64,000 nt of DNA, taken from positions 3,162,001 to 3,226,000 of the forward strand of contig JABWDB010000004.1 of assembly GCA_019614645.1 (NCBI GenBank), given 5' to 3'. Positions 1-10,506 of this stretch are shown piece by piece; the first letter of the stretch is position 1; each line of letters starts with the position of its first letter. The position numbers were made by a program, and so were the translations under genes. Source of the DNA: Stratiolaelaps scimitus (taxonomy: Eukaryota > Arthropoda > Arachnida > Mesostigmata > Laelapidae). The notes under the pieces were generated by a model. It made no database searches. It was not told the DNA's origin and worked only from the letters and a program-made list of their open reading frames with translations.

Positions 1-1460
1 TTTGCTTGTGCCTTCTGCCTGCGATGTGCCACTTACTCGATGCGTCGATCGCAGCATATGAGCCCATCGCTAAAAGTAGGGATTTACATATATTACAGGG
101 AATAGCACCCCGTTGGTTCCTCATGAACAATATAACAATGTTTTTTTTTTTTAGCGTGTACTGATCTTTACGGATCGGCACTTATTTATAACGGCTCGGA
201 AAATTAATGTGTATAAATATTTATGACGCTCCCCATTGTATAATTGGTAGAATGTAATTTGTAAAATGTCGCACCACCGCTAGAATCCATGACGATAACT
301 AGGCTTCCATTCTAATTTGGTCAATTGGAAGGTTAGTCGATCACCGGGTTACCGATCTCCCTTCCAGAGTAGTGCGTTGTTGATCACGCTCATACATGCC
401 TACCACACGAGGCACCAGTAAAAGCAAGCATGCCCAAATAATGGCTGTCTCTGAGGACTGAGATAATATACCTGTCATTGTTTCAGCTTACCGAGCTTGG
501 ATTGTGTGAGTTGTTCATCAACGCATGCAATGAGCATGCAAAGATACTACCGCACGTGTGCTGTGTGCTCGATAGACAGCTACCATTATGAGCGTATAGC
601 GTTTGTTGAACATGCACTATTTTTACAGAATTCGAATCCCGTTCTTAGACTGGTGGCTTAAGTGTAGTTATTTATGGTCCGGCTGTGCGAAGAAGTGAAA
701 CGCCTTTGAGCAGCTGAATAGTATACGTCGCCGTAGCCGGTACCAATTTATGGTCGACGATCATTGGGACTCCCGCAACGCATTAAAACACATGCACCCA
801 CTAGTCGATTCGTGGCTTAGATACAATGGGAACAGTGAATATTACCGGCTGGTAGCTGAATTCAGAAAGGCATTAAATTCAGCGTGTATTGCTTTATCCA
901 AATATGTGTATATAAGATATGTGTATATTACATCGGCTTCAAGTTTTCCGATGCATATCACCATAGTTTAGTTGTCAAGCGAAGTTTTGCCTCCAAACCT
1001 ACAGAAACAAGACAGGGTCAAGTAAGGGCCAAAATTGCCTAAATTAGTAGGAACAATTAAGACGATTTGTGTAGTCAAGACAGTAACGACATGAATATTC
1101 AATCGAGCAGTGTTCTCACTTAACTTATCAATGACATGCGAGTTTTGTGATTATTGTAATTATTGCGATTCGTGATTTAGGGATAGGTCGCTTAGATCTT
1201 GTTAGGTGTTTCATTATTGTACTGGAGAGGACCCCATGAGCATTTTAAACTCCGTGAATGAGCTTGCGCTCCTTATGGATGCGGGCTGCGTATATATATA
1301 TATATTGCCGTTGACGCACCCTACCACAGTTTTTTTGCTATTTTTTGTTCATACGTCTGTGCACTTGTTTTAGACGCACCTGCGCAACCTGCGTCCGTAC
1401 CCATGACACGGACGCAACAGGTGTTCGACTATGGACACTGCATGTCATTACTCCTATTAT
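1..1460. other. Unannotated DNA
   Basis: No gene, RNA or mobile element is recognised here. A 73-codon plus frame at 750-971 begins MVDDHWDSRNALKH but matches nothing I know. A short (TA)n run sits at 1291-1305. Confidence 0.5.
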
Positions 1461-1492
1461 AAATAAATTTTCCGGGCTGACCCGTAGCCAAC
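1461..1492 (-). repeat. Short retroposon tail (hairpin-tail family), copy 1
   Basis: Read on the minus strand this holds GTTGGCTACGGGTCAGCCCG followed by an A/T tail. It shares the hairpin core and the flanking AAATAAATTTT run with the copy at 47.65 kb. The stem has an A/C mismatch, so this copy is decayed. No clear target-site duplication is visible. Confidence 0.6.
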
Positions 1493-2312
1493 AACTGAAC
1501 CTGCTTTGCATTGCCTTTCATAAGACGGACCCCTTGACAATGCAAATGTGCAACGGTGAGGATCGAACAATTACTATTATCAATTGTACATCTATTATAG
1601 CTGTGACTCTTCGATCATAGTCTCTCTGTGTATCCCATGCTGTTCTTTGTCTCGTTAATATCTTTTCATAATAACTGATCGGTTAAGCTTAAGGCGTCCT
1701 TTAGATCGACGTTTCCCATACTTAGCATATTGGATACAACCGGAATATATATTTGTTCAGCTCTTCCTTTCCTGAAGAACTTTCCTGAACTTAACATTGT
1801 TTTCTTACTTGAGCTAGTATTCTGGCGATCAGCCCGTACGACTTGAAATTAGAATAAGTTATATAATATCTCTTCTCGTTCTCATTATACTATACTATCG
1901 AGTTCTTCGGCTAAGTATCTGCTCGTCGTGTAAGCTCTGGTGGTTCGGAGGTTCAAATATTTTGATATTTAATGATATTAGTCAAAGCTAGGGTTGGTTT
2001 TAATCAATATCAGCTAGATTTCGAGTTTTTCAGATCCGATCAAGGAATCTATAGATCCGATAGCCGATTTCATATAACGGCTATGTCAGAAATCTTAATC
2101 CTACCGTGGAGATTACAGTGCCTCAGCGAACGACTATGAGTCATTCGGAGTGCACAGCCGAACGAAATGAGCACGATGTGTCTGCATCCACAACTTAGTA
2201 TTATTACTATTTATAAACAGTTATTAATTAAAGTACACTAAACAGAGTTAACAAATGATTATAAACAGAGTCTACTTAAGGTAATGTAGACGACGTGGCT
2301 CATTTTACCCCC

Positions 2313-2336
2313 CTCTCTCTCTCTCTCTCTCTCTCT
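2313..2336. repeat. (CT)n microsatellite
   Basis: Uninterrupted CT dinucleotides directly after a short C run. Confidence 0.95.
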
Positions 2337-2489
2337 TTGATTTCTTGCATCCTAGGGAACTACACATGTATGCAAGCGACCATCTACGATAACTTAGTGA
2401 CACAATGAGACCACTGTTGTTGGGGATGAATAAAGATAACATTTTATTCGGTATTGCTGTGTACACGATAAAGAAGATCTGATTGGATC

Positions 2490-2880
2490 AGCGTTGGATC
2501 GAGGAGATTAAAGCCAGCCTTGGCTAGTCGCGAAGACCCGTCGGGCCTCGGTGATCGCACCAAGACTCTTCCGCAGTGTGGCCCGTTTGTCGCACAGCGA
2601 ACCGGCCTACGGCTCGTACAGACAGTCTTAACGGCCAGCCAAAAATTGGCTGCCCAAGAGGCTGTTCGTTGCGGGTCAGCTAACGACGCTGAGAATTAGG
2701 CCAACGCCTACGATCAATGCCGTATTGTGGGAATTGCAATAGCACAAGAGTGGCACGACGGGCGGTTGATCCAACGGCCAACCTGATCCCAGACGATTTC
2801 CGAACTCGCCCAGCCGCCCTCGAAGCCCAATCAAGGATCAACGGCGTCTAGGTCCGCCCGTTGACTGTTGTCTCGGGATA
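2490..2880. other. GC-richer patch of unknown nature
   Basis: This stretch is clearly richer in G, C and CpG than the AT-rich DNA on both sides and has sharp edges. It has no long open frame. Just upstream, near 2429, is an AATAAA sequence. It could be a solo LTR, an old element or an exon remnant; nothing decides between these. Confidence 0.3.
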
Positions 2881-3083
2881 ATGGAAATTTATTCGCCTCT
2901 AATCAAACCGTAGCATGGGATCAGTGCATCGTTTTCCTATTAGCCAAGCATACATGCGGGGAAGTTAATGGCTGACTCATTTACTAAACGCTGAGACTAG
3001 TCGTTGGCCTCCTGGCTACCTTGCTTCTAACAATGCAGACGAACAACGATGCGGTTATTTGAAACCCTGGGTAAGGGAGGGGA

Positions 3084-3121
3084 CTTATATTCCACTTAGC
3101 CCAGGGTAAGTGGAATATAAG
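3084..3121. repeat. Perfect 15-bp inverted repeat (hairpin)
   Basis: CTTATATTCCACTTA at 3084-3098 and its exact reverse complement at 3107-3121 are separated by an 8-nt loop. It is intergenic with no obvious T-run after it, so a terminator role is unsupported. Confidence 0.85.
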
Positions 3122-3129
3122 CCTTCCCT

Positions 3130-6100
3130 GTACTTTAGCGGCATACCATGTGAGCAGTGTGTCGGTCTTGTAATCAATTCATCAAGAAAAAAAGAAAGTG
3201 AACCCTGTTAATCATAAGCGTTCGTGAATCATGTTGCGTATACCTCGAAAGTGGCTACACGTAGAGCTAATTAATATATCATTACAATTAGGGAGATAGC
3301 ACGAGGATTTTACATTATTACGATCGTAAGCAAGCAGAGAGACTCCTGGCTGAGGCTTAAATTTCGGCTGAACGATTTGACATTTTGCACATTGATATTT
3401 AGTAGAGAAGATGGCTAGTCCGTGTGTCCTAAATCATTTTTCTTCTACGTTTTCATAGTTTTATGAAGGGATTCCATTTGTTTGCCCAATTTTTGAGAAC
3501 GAAAAGTCAAAATTAATTGAAAATTAATCACATCACAAATGATTAGCTTAGTTTTCCTGGGCTAGCTGTTGTGCCGCTACCTGCGTCACTCGGCGTTTCC
3601 ACTACTCCCGTCTATGCGAAAAACGGGACACACGAGGGGTTGGAATTCGCCAAGATTGAACCGTCACGCTGCGGGACGCAGCTCCTTGAACGTTTGCGAC
3701 CCGGTCGCCGAGCGAACTTCGTTATTTACGTGTTTATCTCTAAGATATTTGCGTCGAGAGAGTCACACACGCATTATCCTTTTGTAGATTTTATTTCGGT
3801 TTATTATTAAATCATTTGAGGCTATTGTACAGTGTATACTAGACTAAGGGTTTCAGAAGATAGAGGCTGAGCTCTTAAAGTCGCAACAAGAGCAGAGCCT
3901 TTGAAAAAGCAAAACGCTGATTTAGTCTAATAATACCGTCGACAACCGATGTCCTCGATGACGGCGTAATAATGACGCGCCTCTCACTCTGGCTAATATA
4001 GTGAATATTTCAGATTATTGATAACCATTTGGGCTAGTCACAGGATAGGTTTCAAGCAATATTCAGAAATGTCTTATTTGTCCATGCTAACGTTCTTAAC
4101 TTTCCATAACCTTCTTCAATGTACATGCTTTAGTCTTTACCCATGATGTAGCGAGAAATTCAATTTGCAAATTATATTCTTCTTTTTTTTACTTTCAAGC
4201 CATGATACACCGGTGCTCTGGTGTCATCTATGTTAAGCTGACTAGGAAGCTTGTGGCCAACCAGATCTCCTAGCGTTCCCGAAAATACAAACCTACCTTG
4301 GGTTGACTGTAGAGACCCTGACAGAGTCTCTAGGTGGAACGGAGTCGGTCACTAAATAAATAGGGAATAATTTGATAAAAAGGTCATAACAAGAACAGTG
4401 CAGGGTAATTATGGAAATTAATTAATTAATTTAAAAAAGGTAATTAATTAATAATGTAAAAAAGTAGGTTTACGTTAACAAAAATGAGGCTTTAACTGTC
4501 GGCTGACCTCCTTAAGTGTAACTCTATTTTTTCCTAAGTGTAGATTTACGTCTTCGACTACTGTAAGCACACTTTCATCCTTCATACCCTATGTTATATA
4601 ATACCAAGCGTCCAACGGTCGGCAATCAATGTACACGAGCTATTCACAGAATCATAGTAAATTTCAAGGTCGGCCGTGCTAAATATAATAGCCTTCTAAG
4701 GAATTCGCTCACGTGGCGCAAAGGGAGAGCTGCCTCATTGTTTCCACTTGGCGCGCATTTACTAAAAGTTCTTTGAGTCGGCTACCTTTGGGGCGCTTTC
4801 ATATCGCACGCCGTCACTTCAGCCTCCTCTCGAGCGAGGGCGAGGGACTGAACGACCTCTTGACTACGAGGAGCTGCGATAGCCGGAAGTTTAGCAAAGA
4901 GGCCGTAGCCTATAACACAGGATAACAGCACACGACGGAGGCATTTTCCGAAAAGTTGAACCCTGCGGAACGCTATTCACGATTTATCTAGATATTTTGA
5001 CTTAATTAACTCTGCCTCGCTCCATCCTACTCACAGGCATGCCTCAAAGCTACGAGGTGCTTGGTGTATTCATACTCCGCTTTCTATAGCCTAGCGTAGC
5101 ATAATAAAATGTACAGAGTAGTTCGTCACCGCGGTTGCGTTAATTCGCTAGAGTTCAATGATCTCGGTAACTGCATTGCTATAGACATGTCTCAGTTGGA
5201 CGTATTGAACGTAGCCATCGACGAGCATAGACTACACTACGGTGTCATGCGACTGAACGGGAACGGATTCCTGGTGGCTGCAAACTCCAAACTATGATAG
5301 TGTGATACGACAGATGATAGCAACGATATGGTATTAGTCATTTGAACACTTTAGCGGTCGCATGTCTGCGACAGCTTAATCTGTTCTGCGCCACGTAAAA
5401 ATAGTGGCTGATCAGCCACATACAATCGGTATGTACTAATTATCTGCAGTACCCGGAGCCCTGGGGGTGCTCGACTTAGGCAACCCTTGCTTCTAATGTC
5501 GTCTGATCGCCAATGACTTCGCGAGTCTTTGCCCGGGACATTTATCATACTATCAATTACTCTTGCATTGTCTTACCGCTATGTCTGTATGTCTGTACCA
5601 GGTACATAGATAATCATTTGTTATGACGCATGACCAGGCTTTTAGGGACACAATGGGTACATCTTGAATTAACCACACTGTCGGGCGTTGAAGCAGTGGT
5701 TATCAAAAGCTATTCGTTGTAGATGTATTTTAAATTCCATTCATTTGACCTATCAATACTTTTCTTTACGGTAAACCCATTCTCATATATCAAAGGGTGT
5801 CCTTTTTCAACATAAACAATTAATTTTTGCTTTACTATGCACCCATGTCGTAATTCCCAGCGCCGACGCTGGCTCTTAGTCACCCCGTGCACCAACAGTT
5901 GTAGACTCCAGCCATCTGGAACAAATACCATTTACTGAAAAAGTGGAGCTCGCTTTCGTTTTGGCAGCCGATTTTAACTTGGAAGTTCTGATAAATAATG
6001 GTTCGTGAGCTATAACGCGTCCGCGATAACTATTTTCCAAAAAGCCGAAAGTTAGTGGATAAAGGGGAACTTCTCACAGAGAGATCACGGGTAGTACAGA

Positions 6101-6640
6101 GTGTAACGGCAGCGCATAGACCGGGAGTGTATTCTGCGGAAGAAACGAGTCTTTTTATTTAACGTTAATCAAGGGCTTACACTTAAAACTTTTGCTGCAC
6201 CAAATTTGTCGCGCTTGGACGGAGGGGAACCCAACCAGTGTTTGGGTCTTTGTTTTGGTCAGGAGCATGTAATATAATTCATAGAATAATAAATTTTAAC
6301 TTACCATAGTTCACCTGGCTATGGAAGTACAAATCTAGTTCCATGTTAAACTAGTTCTATAATGAGATCAACCTCGCCACGACTGGCGCTCGACAGGCCA
6401 ATTGAGCAAAAAACATATTTCTCTGTAGTGAATAGCCGAATTTAGTGGTCCGTCTTACGAATCCAGACGCTAGAAGTATCTTTATGTACCTGGCTCGGAG
6501 ATTCGGCTCTTAATATTTTTCCTTTAGTGATAACGTAAGCAAACATACTTAGTAACCATTTGAGGATACATTGCAACATGCGTTATATATAACCGATTTC
6601 CGTTAAGGCGAAATGGCACCGATGGGAAAACTTTACATCC
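3130..6640. other. Unannotated DNA
   Basis: No supported gene was found. A 62-codon plus frame at 5109-5297 contains HRGCVNSLEFNDLGN, which resembles the start of a WD40 blade in DCAF-type proteins, but it stands alone. TTAATTAA-rich runs lie near 4420-4452. A GC-richer segment near 3570-3730 has no recognisable coding content. Confidence 0.4.
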
Positions 6641-6686
6641 TTGGTTCCAGCGGCCTTTGTGATATGTACATATGCACTTACGAAGA

Positions 6687-6759
6687 GCCGAAATAGCTCA
6701 GTTGGGAGAGCGTTAGACTGAAGATCTAAATGTCCCTGGTTCGATCCCGGGTTTAGGCA
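6687..6759 (+). tRNA. tRNA-Phe(GAA) copy 1, one acceptor-stem mismatch
   Basis: First unit of the array. It differs from the array consensus by C to A in the 3' acceptor strand (TTTAGGC instead of TTTCGGC), which breaks one stem pair. Its upstream flank is also the most diverged, as expected at an array edge. It may be inactive. Confidence 0.9.
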
Positions 6760-6853
6760 GGTAAAGTTTTTCCTTTAATGAGAACTTAAGAAGAGACAAT
6801 TAGAAACCTTCCGTCAGCAGCCTTTGGGACATGTATATTTGTCCTTACGTAGA

Positions 6854-6926
6854 GCCGAAATAGCTCAGTTGGGAGATCGTTAGACTGAAGATCTAAATCT
6901 CCCTGGTTCGATCCCGGGTTTCGGCA
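6854..6926 (+). tRNA. tRNA-Phe(GAA) copy 2, D-stem change
   Basis: The D-stem 3' strand reads GATC instead of GAGC, and the variable loop reads ATCTC instead of ATGTC. The anticodon GAA and the B box are intact. Confidence 0.9.
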
Positions 6927-7020
6927 GGTAAAGTTTTTCCTTTAATGAGAACTTAAGAAGAGACAATTAGAAACCTTTCGTAGGCAGCCTTTGGGACATG
7001 TATATATGTCCTTGCCATGA

Positions 7021-7093
7021 GCCGAAATAGCTCAGTTGGGTGAGCGTTAGACTGAAGATCTAAATGTCCCTGGTTCGATCCCGGGTTTCGGCA
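7021..7093 (+). tRNA. tRNA-Phe(GAA) copy 3
   Basis: One change only: the last D-loop base is T instead of A (GGGTGAGC). All stems pair. Confidence 0.93.
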
Positions 7094-7178
7094 GGTAAAG
7101 TTTTTCCTTTAATGAGAACTTAAGAAGAGACAATTAGAAACCCAGCCTTTGGGACATGTACATATATCCTTGCCATGA

Positions 7179-7251
7179 GCCGAAATAGCTCAGTTGGGAG
7201 AGCGTTAGACTGAAGATCTAAATGTCCCTGGTTCGATCCCGGGTTTCGGCA
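7179..7251 (+). tRNA. tRNA-Phe(GAA) copy 4, consensus
   Basis: Identical to the array consensus. Its upstream spacer is 9 bp shorter than usual, and its immediate 5' flank is of the TTGCCATGA type rather than TTACGTAGA. Confidence 0.96.
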
Positions 7252-7345
7252 GGTAAAGTTTTTGCTTTAATGAGAACTTAAGAAGAGACAATTAGAAACC
7301 TTCCGTCAGCAGGCTTTGGGACATGTATATATGTCCTTACGTAGA

Positions 7346-7418
7346 GCCGAAATAGCTCAGTTGGGAGAGCGTTAAACTGAAGATCTAAATGTCTCTGGTT
7401 CGATCCCGGGTTTCGGCA
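7346..7418 (+). tRNA. tRNA-Phe(GAA) copy 5, anticodon-stem change
   Basis: The anticodon stem reads TTAAA instead of TTAGA, giving an A/C mismatch. The first T-stem base is T instead of C, which leaves a wobble pair. Confidence 0.9.
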
Positions 7419-7512
7419 GGTAAAGTTTTTCCTTTAATGATAACTTAAGAAGAGACAATTAGAAACCTTCCGTCAGCAGCCTTTGGGACACGTATATATG
7501 TCCTCACGTAGA

Positions 7513-7585
7513 GCCGAAATAGCTCAGTTGGGAGAGCGTTAGACTGAAGATCTAAATGTCCCTGGTTCTATCCCGGGTTTCGGCA
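7513..7585 (+). tRNA. tRNA-Phe(GAA) copy 6, B-box change
   Basis: The T-loop reads TTCTATC instead of TTCGATC. This alters the B box and a conserved purine, so transcription may be reduced. Confidence 0.9.
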
Positions 7586-7679
7586 GGTAAAGTTTTTCCT
7601 TTAATGAGAACTTAAGAAGAGACAATTAGAAACCTTTCGTAAGCAGCCTTTGGGACATGTATATATGTCCTTACGTAGA

Positions 7680-7752
7680 GCCGAAATAGCTCAGTTGGGA
7701 GAGCGTTAGACTGAAGATCTAAATGTCCCTGGTTCGATCCCGGGTTTCGGCA
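7680..7752 (+). tRNA. tRNA-Phe(GAA) copy 7, consensus
   Basis: Identical to consensus. Acceptor GCCGAAA pairs with TTTCGGC, the anticodon loop is CTGAAGA with GAA at 7713-7715, the T arm is CCTGG-TTCGATC-CCGGG and the discriminator is A. Confidence 0.97.
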
Positions 7753-7819
7753 GGTAAAGTTTTTCCTTTAATGAGAACTTAAGAAGAGACAATTAGAAAC
7801 CTTTCGTAAGCAGCCTTTG

Positions 7820-7837
7820 GGACATGTATATATGTCC
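7820..7837 (+). promoter_or_regulatory. Upstream palindrome with TATA-like core (reference unit)
   Basis: GGACAT and ATGTCC form 6-bp arms around GTATAT. TATATA lies about 15-20 bases before the tRNA start. Nearly every unit of the array, including inverted ones, carries this sequence at the same distance. TATA-like elements upstream of tRNA genes can help Pol III initiation in several eukaryotes; that role here is inferred. Confidence 0.5.
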
Positions 7838-7846
7838 TTACGCAGA

Positions 7847-7919
7847 GCCGAAATAGCTCAGTTGGGAGAGCGTTAGACTGAAGATCTAAATGTCCCTGGT
7901 TCGATCCCGGGTTTCGGCA
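7847..7919 (+). tRNA. tRNA-Phe(GAA) copy 8, consensus
   Basis: Identical to consensus. This unit serves as the reference for the flanking palindrome and terminator entries. Confidence 0.97.
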
Positions 7920-7926
7920 GGTAAAG

Positions 7927-7931
7927 TTTTT
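7927..7931 (+). terminator. Pol III T5 terminator (reference unit)
   Basis: Five T residues begin 8 bases after the end of tRNA copy 8. The same GTAAAGTTTTTCC context follows almost every copy, so each gene should terminate on its own rather than be read as a polycistron. Confidence 0.8.
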
Positions 7932-8013
7932 CCTTTAATGAGAACTTAAGAAGAGACAATTAGAAACCTTTCGTAAGCAGCCTTTGGGACATGTATATAT
8001 GTCCTTACGTAGA

Positions 8014-8086
8014 GCCGAAATAACCCAGTTGGGAGAGCGTTAGACTGAAGATCTAGATGTCCCTGGTTCGATCCCGGGTTTCGGCA
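8014..8086 (+). tRNA. tRNA-Phe(GAA) copy 9, A-box/D-stem change
   Basis: The D-stem 5' strand reads ACCC instead of GCTC, altering the A box and weakening the D stem. The base closing the anticodon stem is G instead of A, giving a wobble pair. Probably impaired. Confidence 0.88.
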
Positions 8087-8180
8087 GGTAAAGTTTTTCC
8101 TTTAATGAGAACTTAAGAAGAGACAATTAGAGACCTTTCGTAAGCAGCCTTTAGGACATGTATATATGTCCTTACGCAGA

Positions 8181-8253
8181 GCCGAAATAGCTCAGTTGGG
8201 AGAGCGTTAGACTGAAGATCTAAATGTCCCTGGTTCGATCCCGGGTTTCGGCA
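8181..8253 (+). tRNA. tRNA-Phe(GAA) copy 10, consensus
   Basis: Identical to consensus. Confidence 0.97.
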
Positions 8254-8347
8254 GGTAAAGTTTTTCCTTTAATGAGAACTTAAGAAGAGACAATTAGAAA
8301 CCTTTCGTAAGCAGCCTTTGGGACATGTATATATGTCCTTACGCAGA

Positions 8348-8420
8348 GCCGAAATAGCTCAGCTGGTAGAGCGTTAGACTGAAGATCTAAATGTCCCTGG
8401 TTCGATCCCGGGTTTCGGCA
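8348..8420 (+). tRNA. tRNA-Phe(GAA) copy 11, D-loop variant
   Basis: The D-loop reads AGCTGGTA instead of AGTTGGGA. This is a tolerated A-box form (TAGCTCAGCTGG). All stems are intact and it is likely functional. Confidence 0.94.
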
Positions 8421-8514
8421 GGTAAAGTTTTTCCTTTAATGAGAACTTAAGAAGAGACAATTAGAAACCTTTCGTAAGCAGCCTTTGGGACATGTATATA
8501 TGTCCTTACGTAGA

Positions 8515-8587
8515 GCCGAAATAGCTCAGTTGGGAGAGCGTTAGACTGAAGATCTAAATGTCCCTGGTTCGATCCCGGGTTTCGGCA
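8515..8587 (+). tRNA. tRNA-Phe(GAA) copy 12, consensus
   Basis: Identical to consensus. Confidence 0.97.
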
Positions 8588-8681
8588 GGTAAAGTTTTTC
8601 CTTTAATGAGAACTTAAGAAGAGACAATTAGAGACCTTTCGTAAGCAGCCTTTGGGACATGTATATATGTCCTTACGCAGA

Positions 8682-8754
8682 GCCGAAATAGCTCAGTTGG
8701 GAGAGCGTTAGACTGAAGATCTAAATGTCCCTGGTTCGATCCCGGGTTTCGGCA
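8682..8754 (+). tRNA. tRNA-Phe(GAA) copy 13, consensus
   Basis: Identical to consensus. Confidence 0.97.
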
Positions 8755-8848
8755 GGTAAAGTTTTTCCTTTAATGAGAACTTAAGAAGAGACAATTAGAA
8801 ACCTTTCGTAAGCAGCCTTTGGGACATGTATATATGTCCTTACGCAGA

Positions 8849-8921
8849 GCCGAAATAGCTCAGTTGGGAGAGCGTTAGACTGAAGATCTAAATGTCCCTG
8901 GTTCGATCCCGGGTTTCGGCA
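8849..8921 (+). tRNA. tRNA-Phe(GAA) copy 14, consensus
   Basis: Identical to consensus. Confidence 0.97.
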
Positions 8922-9015
8922 GGTAAAGTTTTTCCTTTAGTGAGAACTTAAGAAGAGACAATTAGAAACCTTTCGTAAGCAGCCTTTGGGACATGTATAT
9001 ATGTCCTTACGTAGA

Positions 9016-9088
9016 GCCGAAATAGCTCAGTTGGGAGAGCGTTAGACTGAAGATCTAGATGTCCCTGGTTCGATCCCGGGTTTCGGCA
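9016..9088 (+). tRNA. tRNA-Phe(GAA) copy 15
   Basis: One change: the last anticodon-stem base is G instead of A, a T-G wobble. The same change is seen in copy 9. Confidence 0.95.
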
Positions 9089-9182
9089 GGTAAAGTTTTT
9101 CCTTTAATGAGAACTTAAGAAGAGACAATTAGAAACCTTTCGTAAGCAACCTTTGGGACATGTATGTATGTCCTTACGCAGA

Positions 9183-9255
9183 GCCGAAATAGCTCAGTTG
9201 GGAGAGCGTTAGACTGAAGATCTAAATGTCCCTGGTTCGATCCCGGGTTTCGGCA
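9183..9255 (+). tRNA. tRNA-Phe(GAA) copy 16, consensus
   Basis: Identical to consensus. The upstream palindrome core here is GTATGT rather than GTATAT, so the TATA-like element is lost in this unit. Confidence 0.97.
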
Positions 9256-9349
9256 GGTAAAGTTTTTCCTTTAATGAGAACTTAAGAAGAGACAATTAGA
9301 AACCTTTCGTAAGCAGCCTTTGGGACATGTATATATGTCCTTACGCAGA

Positions 9350-9422
9350 GCCGAAATAGCTCAGTTGGGAGAGCGTTAGACTGAAGATCTAAATGTCCCT
9401 GGTTCGATCCCGGGTTTCGGCA
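9350..9422 (+). tRNA. tRNA-Phe(GAA) copy 17, consensus
   Basis: Identical to consensus. Confidence 0.97.
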
Positions 9423-9516
9423 GGTAAAGTTTTTCCTTTAATGAGAACTTAAGAAGAGACAATTAGAAACCTTTCGTAAGCAGCCTTTGGGACATGTATA
9501 TATGTCCTTTCGCAGA

Positions 9517-9589
9517 GCCGAAATAGCTCAGTTGGGAGAGCGTTAGACTGAAGATCTAAATGTCCCTGGTTCGATCCCGGGTTTCGGCA
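9517..9589 (+). tRNA. tRNA-Phe(GAA) copy 18, consensus
   Basis: Identical to consensus. The base after the discriminator is A rather than G. Confidence 0.97.
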
Positions 9590-9683
9590 AGTAAAGTTTT
9601 TCCTTTAATGAGAACTTAAGAAGAGACAATTAGAAACCTTTCGTAGGCAGCCTTTGGGACATGTATATATGTCCTTGCCATGA

Positions 9684-9756
9684 GCCGAAATAGCCCAGTT
9701 GGGAGAGCGTTAGACTGAAGATGTAAATGTCCATGGTTCGATCCCGGGTTTCGGCA
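9684..9756 (+). tRNA. tRNA-Phe(GAA) copy 19, degenerate
   Basis: There are changes in the D stem (GCCC), the anticodon stem (TGTAA instead of TCTAA) and the T stem (CATGG instead of CCTGG). Several pairs are lost, so it is probably a decaying copy. Confidence 0.85.
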
Positions 9757-9850
9757 GGTAAAGTTTTTCCTTTAATGAGAACTTAAGAAGAGACAATTAG
9801 AAACCTTTCGTAAGCAGCCTTTGGGACATGTATATATGTCCTTGCCATGA

Positions 9851-9911
9851 GCCGAAATAGCTCAGTTGGGAGAGCGTTAGACTGAAGATCTAAATATCCC
9901 GGGTTTCGGCA
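9851..9911 (+). pseudogene. tRNA-Phe pseudogene copy 20, B box deleted
   Basis: Twelve bases are missing between the variable loop and the T stem. The 5' T-stem strand and most of the T loop are gone, and the B box with them. The remaining 61 bases match the consensus apart from one base at the junction. It cannot fold as a tRNA and lacks a key Pol III element. Confidence 0.93.
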
Positions 9912-10005
9912 GGTAAAGTTTTTCCTTTAATGAGAACTTAAGAAGAGACAATTAGAAACCTTTCGTAAGCAGCCTTTGGGACATGTATATATGTCCTTAT
10001 GCAGA

Positions 10006-10066
10006 GCCGAAATAGCTCAGTTGGGAGAGCGTTAGACTGAAGATCTAAATGTCCCGGGTTTCGGCA
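10006..10066 (+). pseudogene. tRNA-Phe pseudogene copy 21, B box deleted
   Basis: It carries a 12-base deletion like copy 20, with GTCCCGGG at the junction instead of ATCCCGGG. The deletion could have occurred by slippage between the two TCCC motifs that flank the lost bases. It lies immediately before the inversion breakpoint. Confidence 0.93.
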
Positions 10067-10111
10067 GGTAAAGTTTTTCCTTTAATGAGAACTTAAAGGA
10101 AAAACTTTACC

Positions 10112-10172
10112 TGCCGAAACCCGGGATATTTAGATCTTCAGTCTAACGCTCTCCCAACTGAGCTATTTCGGC
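10112..10172 (-). pseudogene. tRNA-Phe pseudogene copy 22, inverted, B box deleted
   Basis: Reverse orientation, 61 bases, with exactly the same deletion junction as copy 20 and the same GCCATGA-type 5' flank. This suggests the inverted block was copied from the region of copy 20. Confidence 0.93.
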
Positions 10173-10266
10173 TCATGGCAAGGACATATATATATGTCCC
10201 AAAGGCTCCTTACGAAAGGTTTCTAATTGTCTCTTCTTAAGTTCTCATTAAAGGAAAAACTTTACC

Positions 10267-10339
10267 TGCCGAAACCCGGGATCGAACCAGGGACAATTAG
10301 ATCTTCAGTCTAACGCTCTCCCAACTGAGCTATTTCGGC
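10267..10339 (-). tRNA. tRNA-Phe(GAA) copy 23, inverted
   Basis: Full length on minus. One variable-loop base differs (TAATTGTC instead of TAAATGTC). All stems pair and the boxes are intact. Confidence 0.94.
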
Positions 10340-10433
10340 TCATGGCAAGGACATATATACATGTCCCAAAGGCTGCCTACGAAAGGTTTCTAATTGTCTC
10401 TTTTTAAGTTCTCATTAAAGGAAAAACTTTACC

Positions 10434-10506
10434 TTCCGAAACCCGGGATCGAACCAGGGACATTTAGATCTTCAGTCTAACGCTCTCCCAACTGAGCTAT
10501 TTCGGC
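10434..10506 (-). tRNA. tRNA-Phe(GAA) copy 24, inverted, acceptor mismatch
   Basis: Full length on minus. The last acceptor base is A instead of C, breaking the terminal pair; otherwise it matches consensus. Confidence 0.92.
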
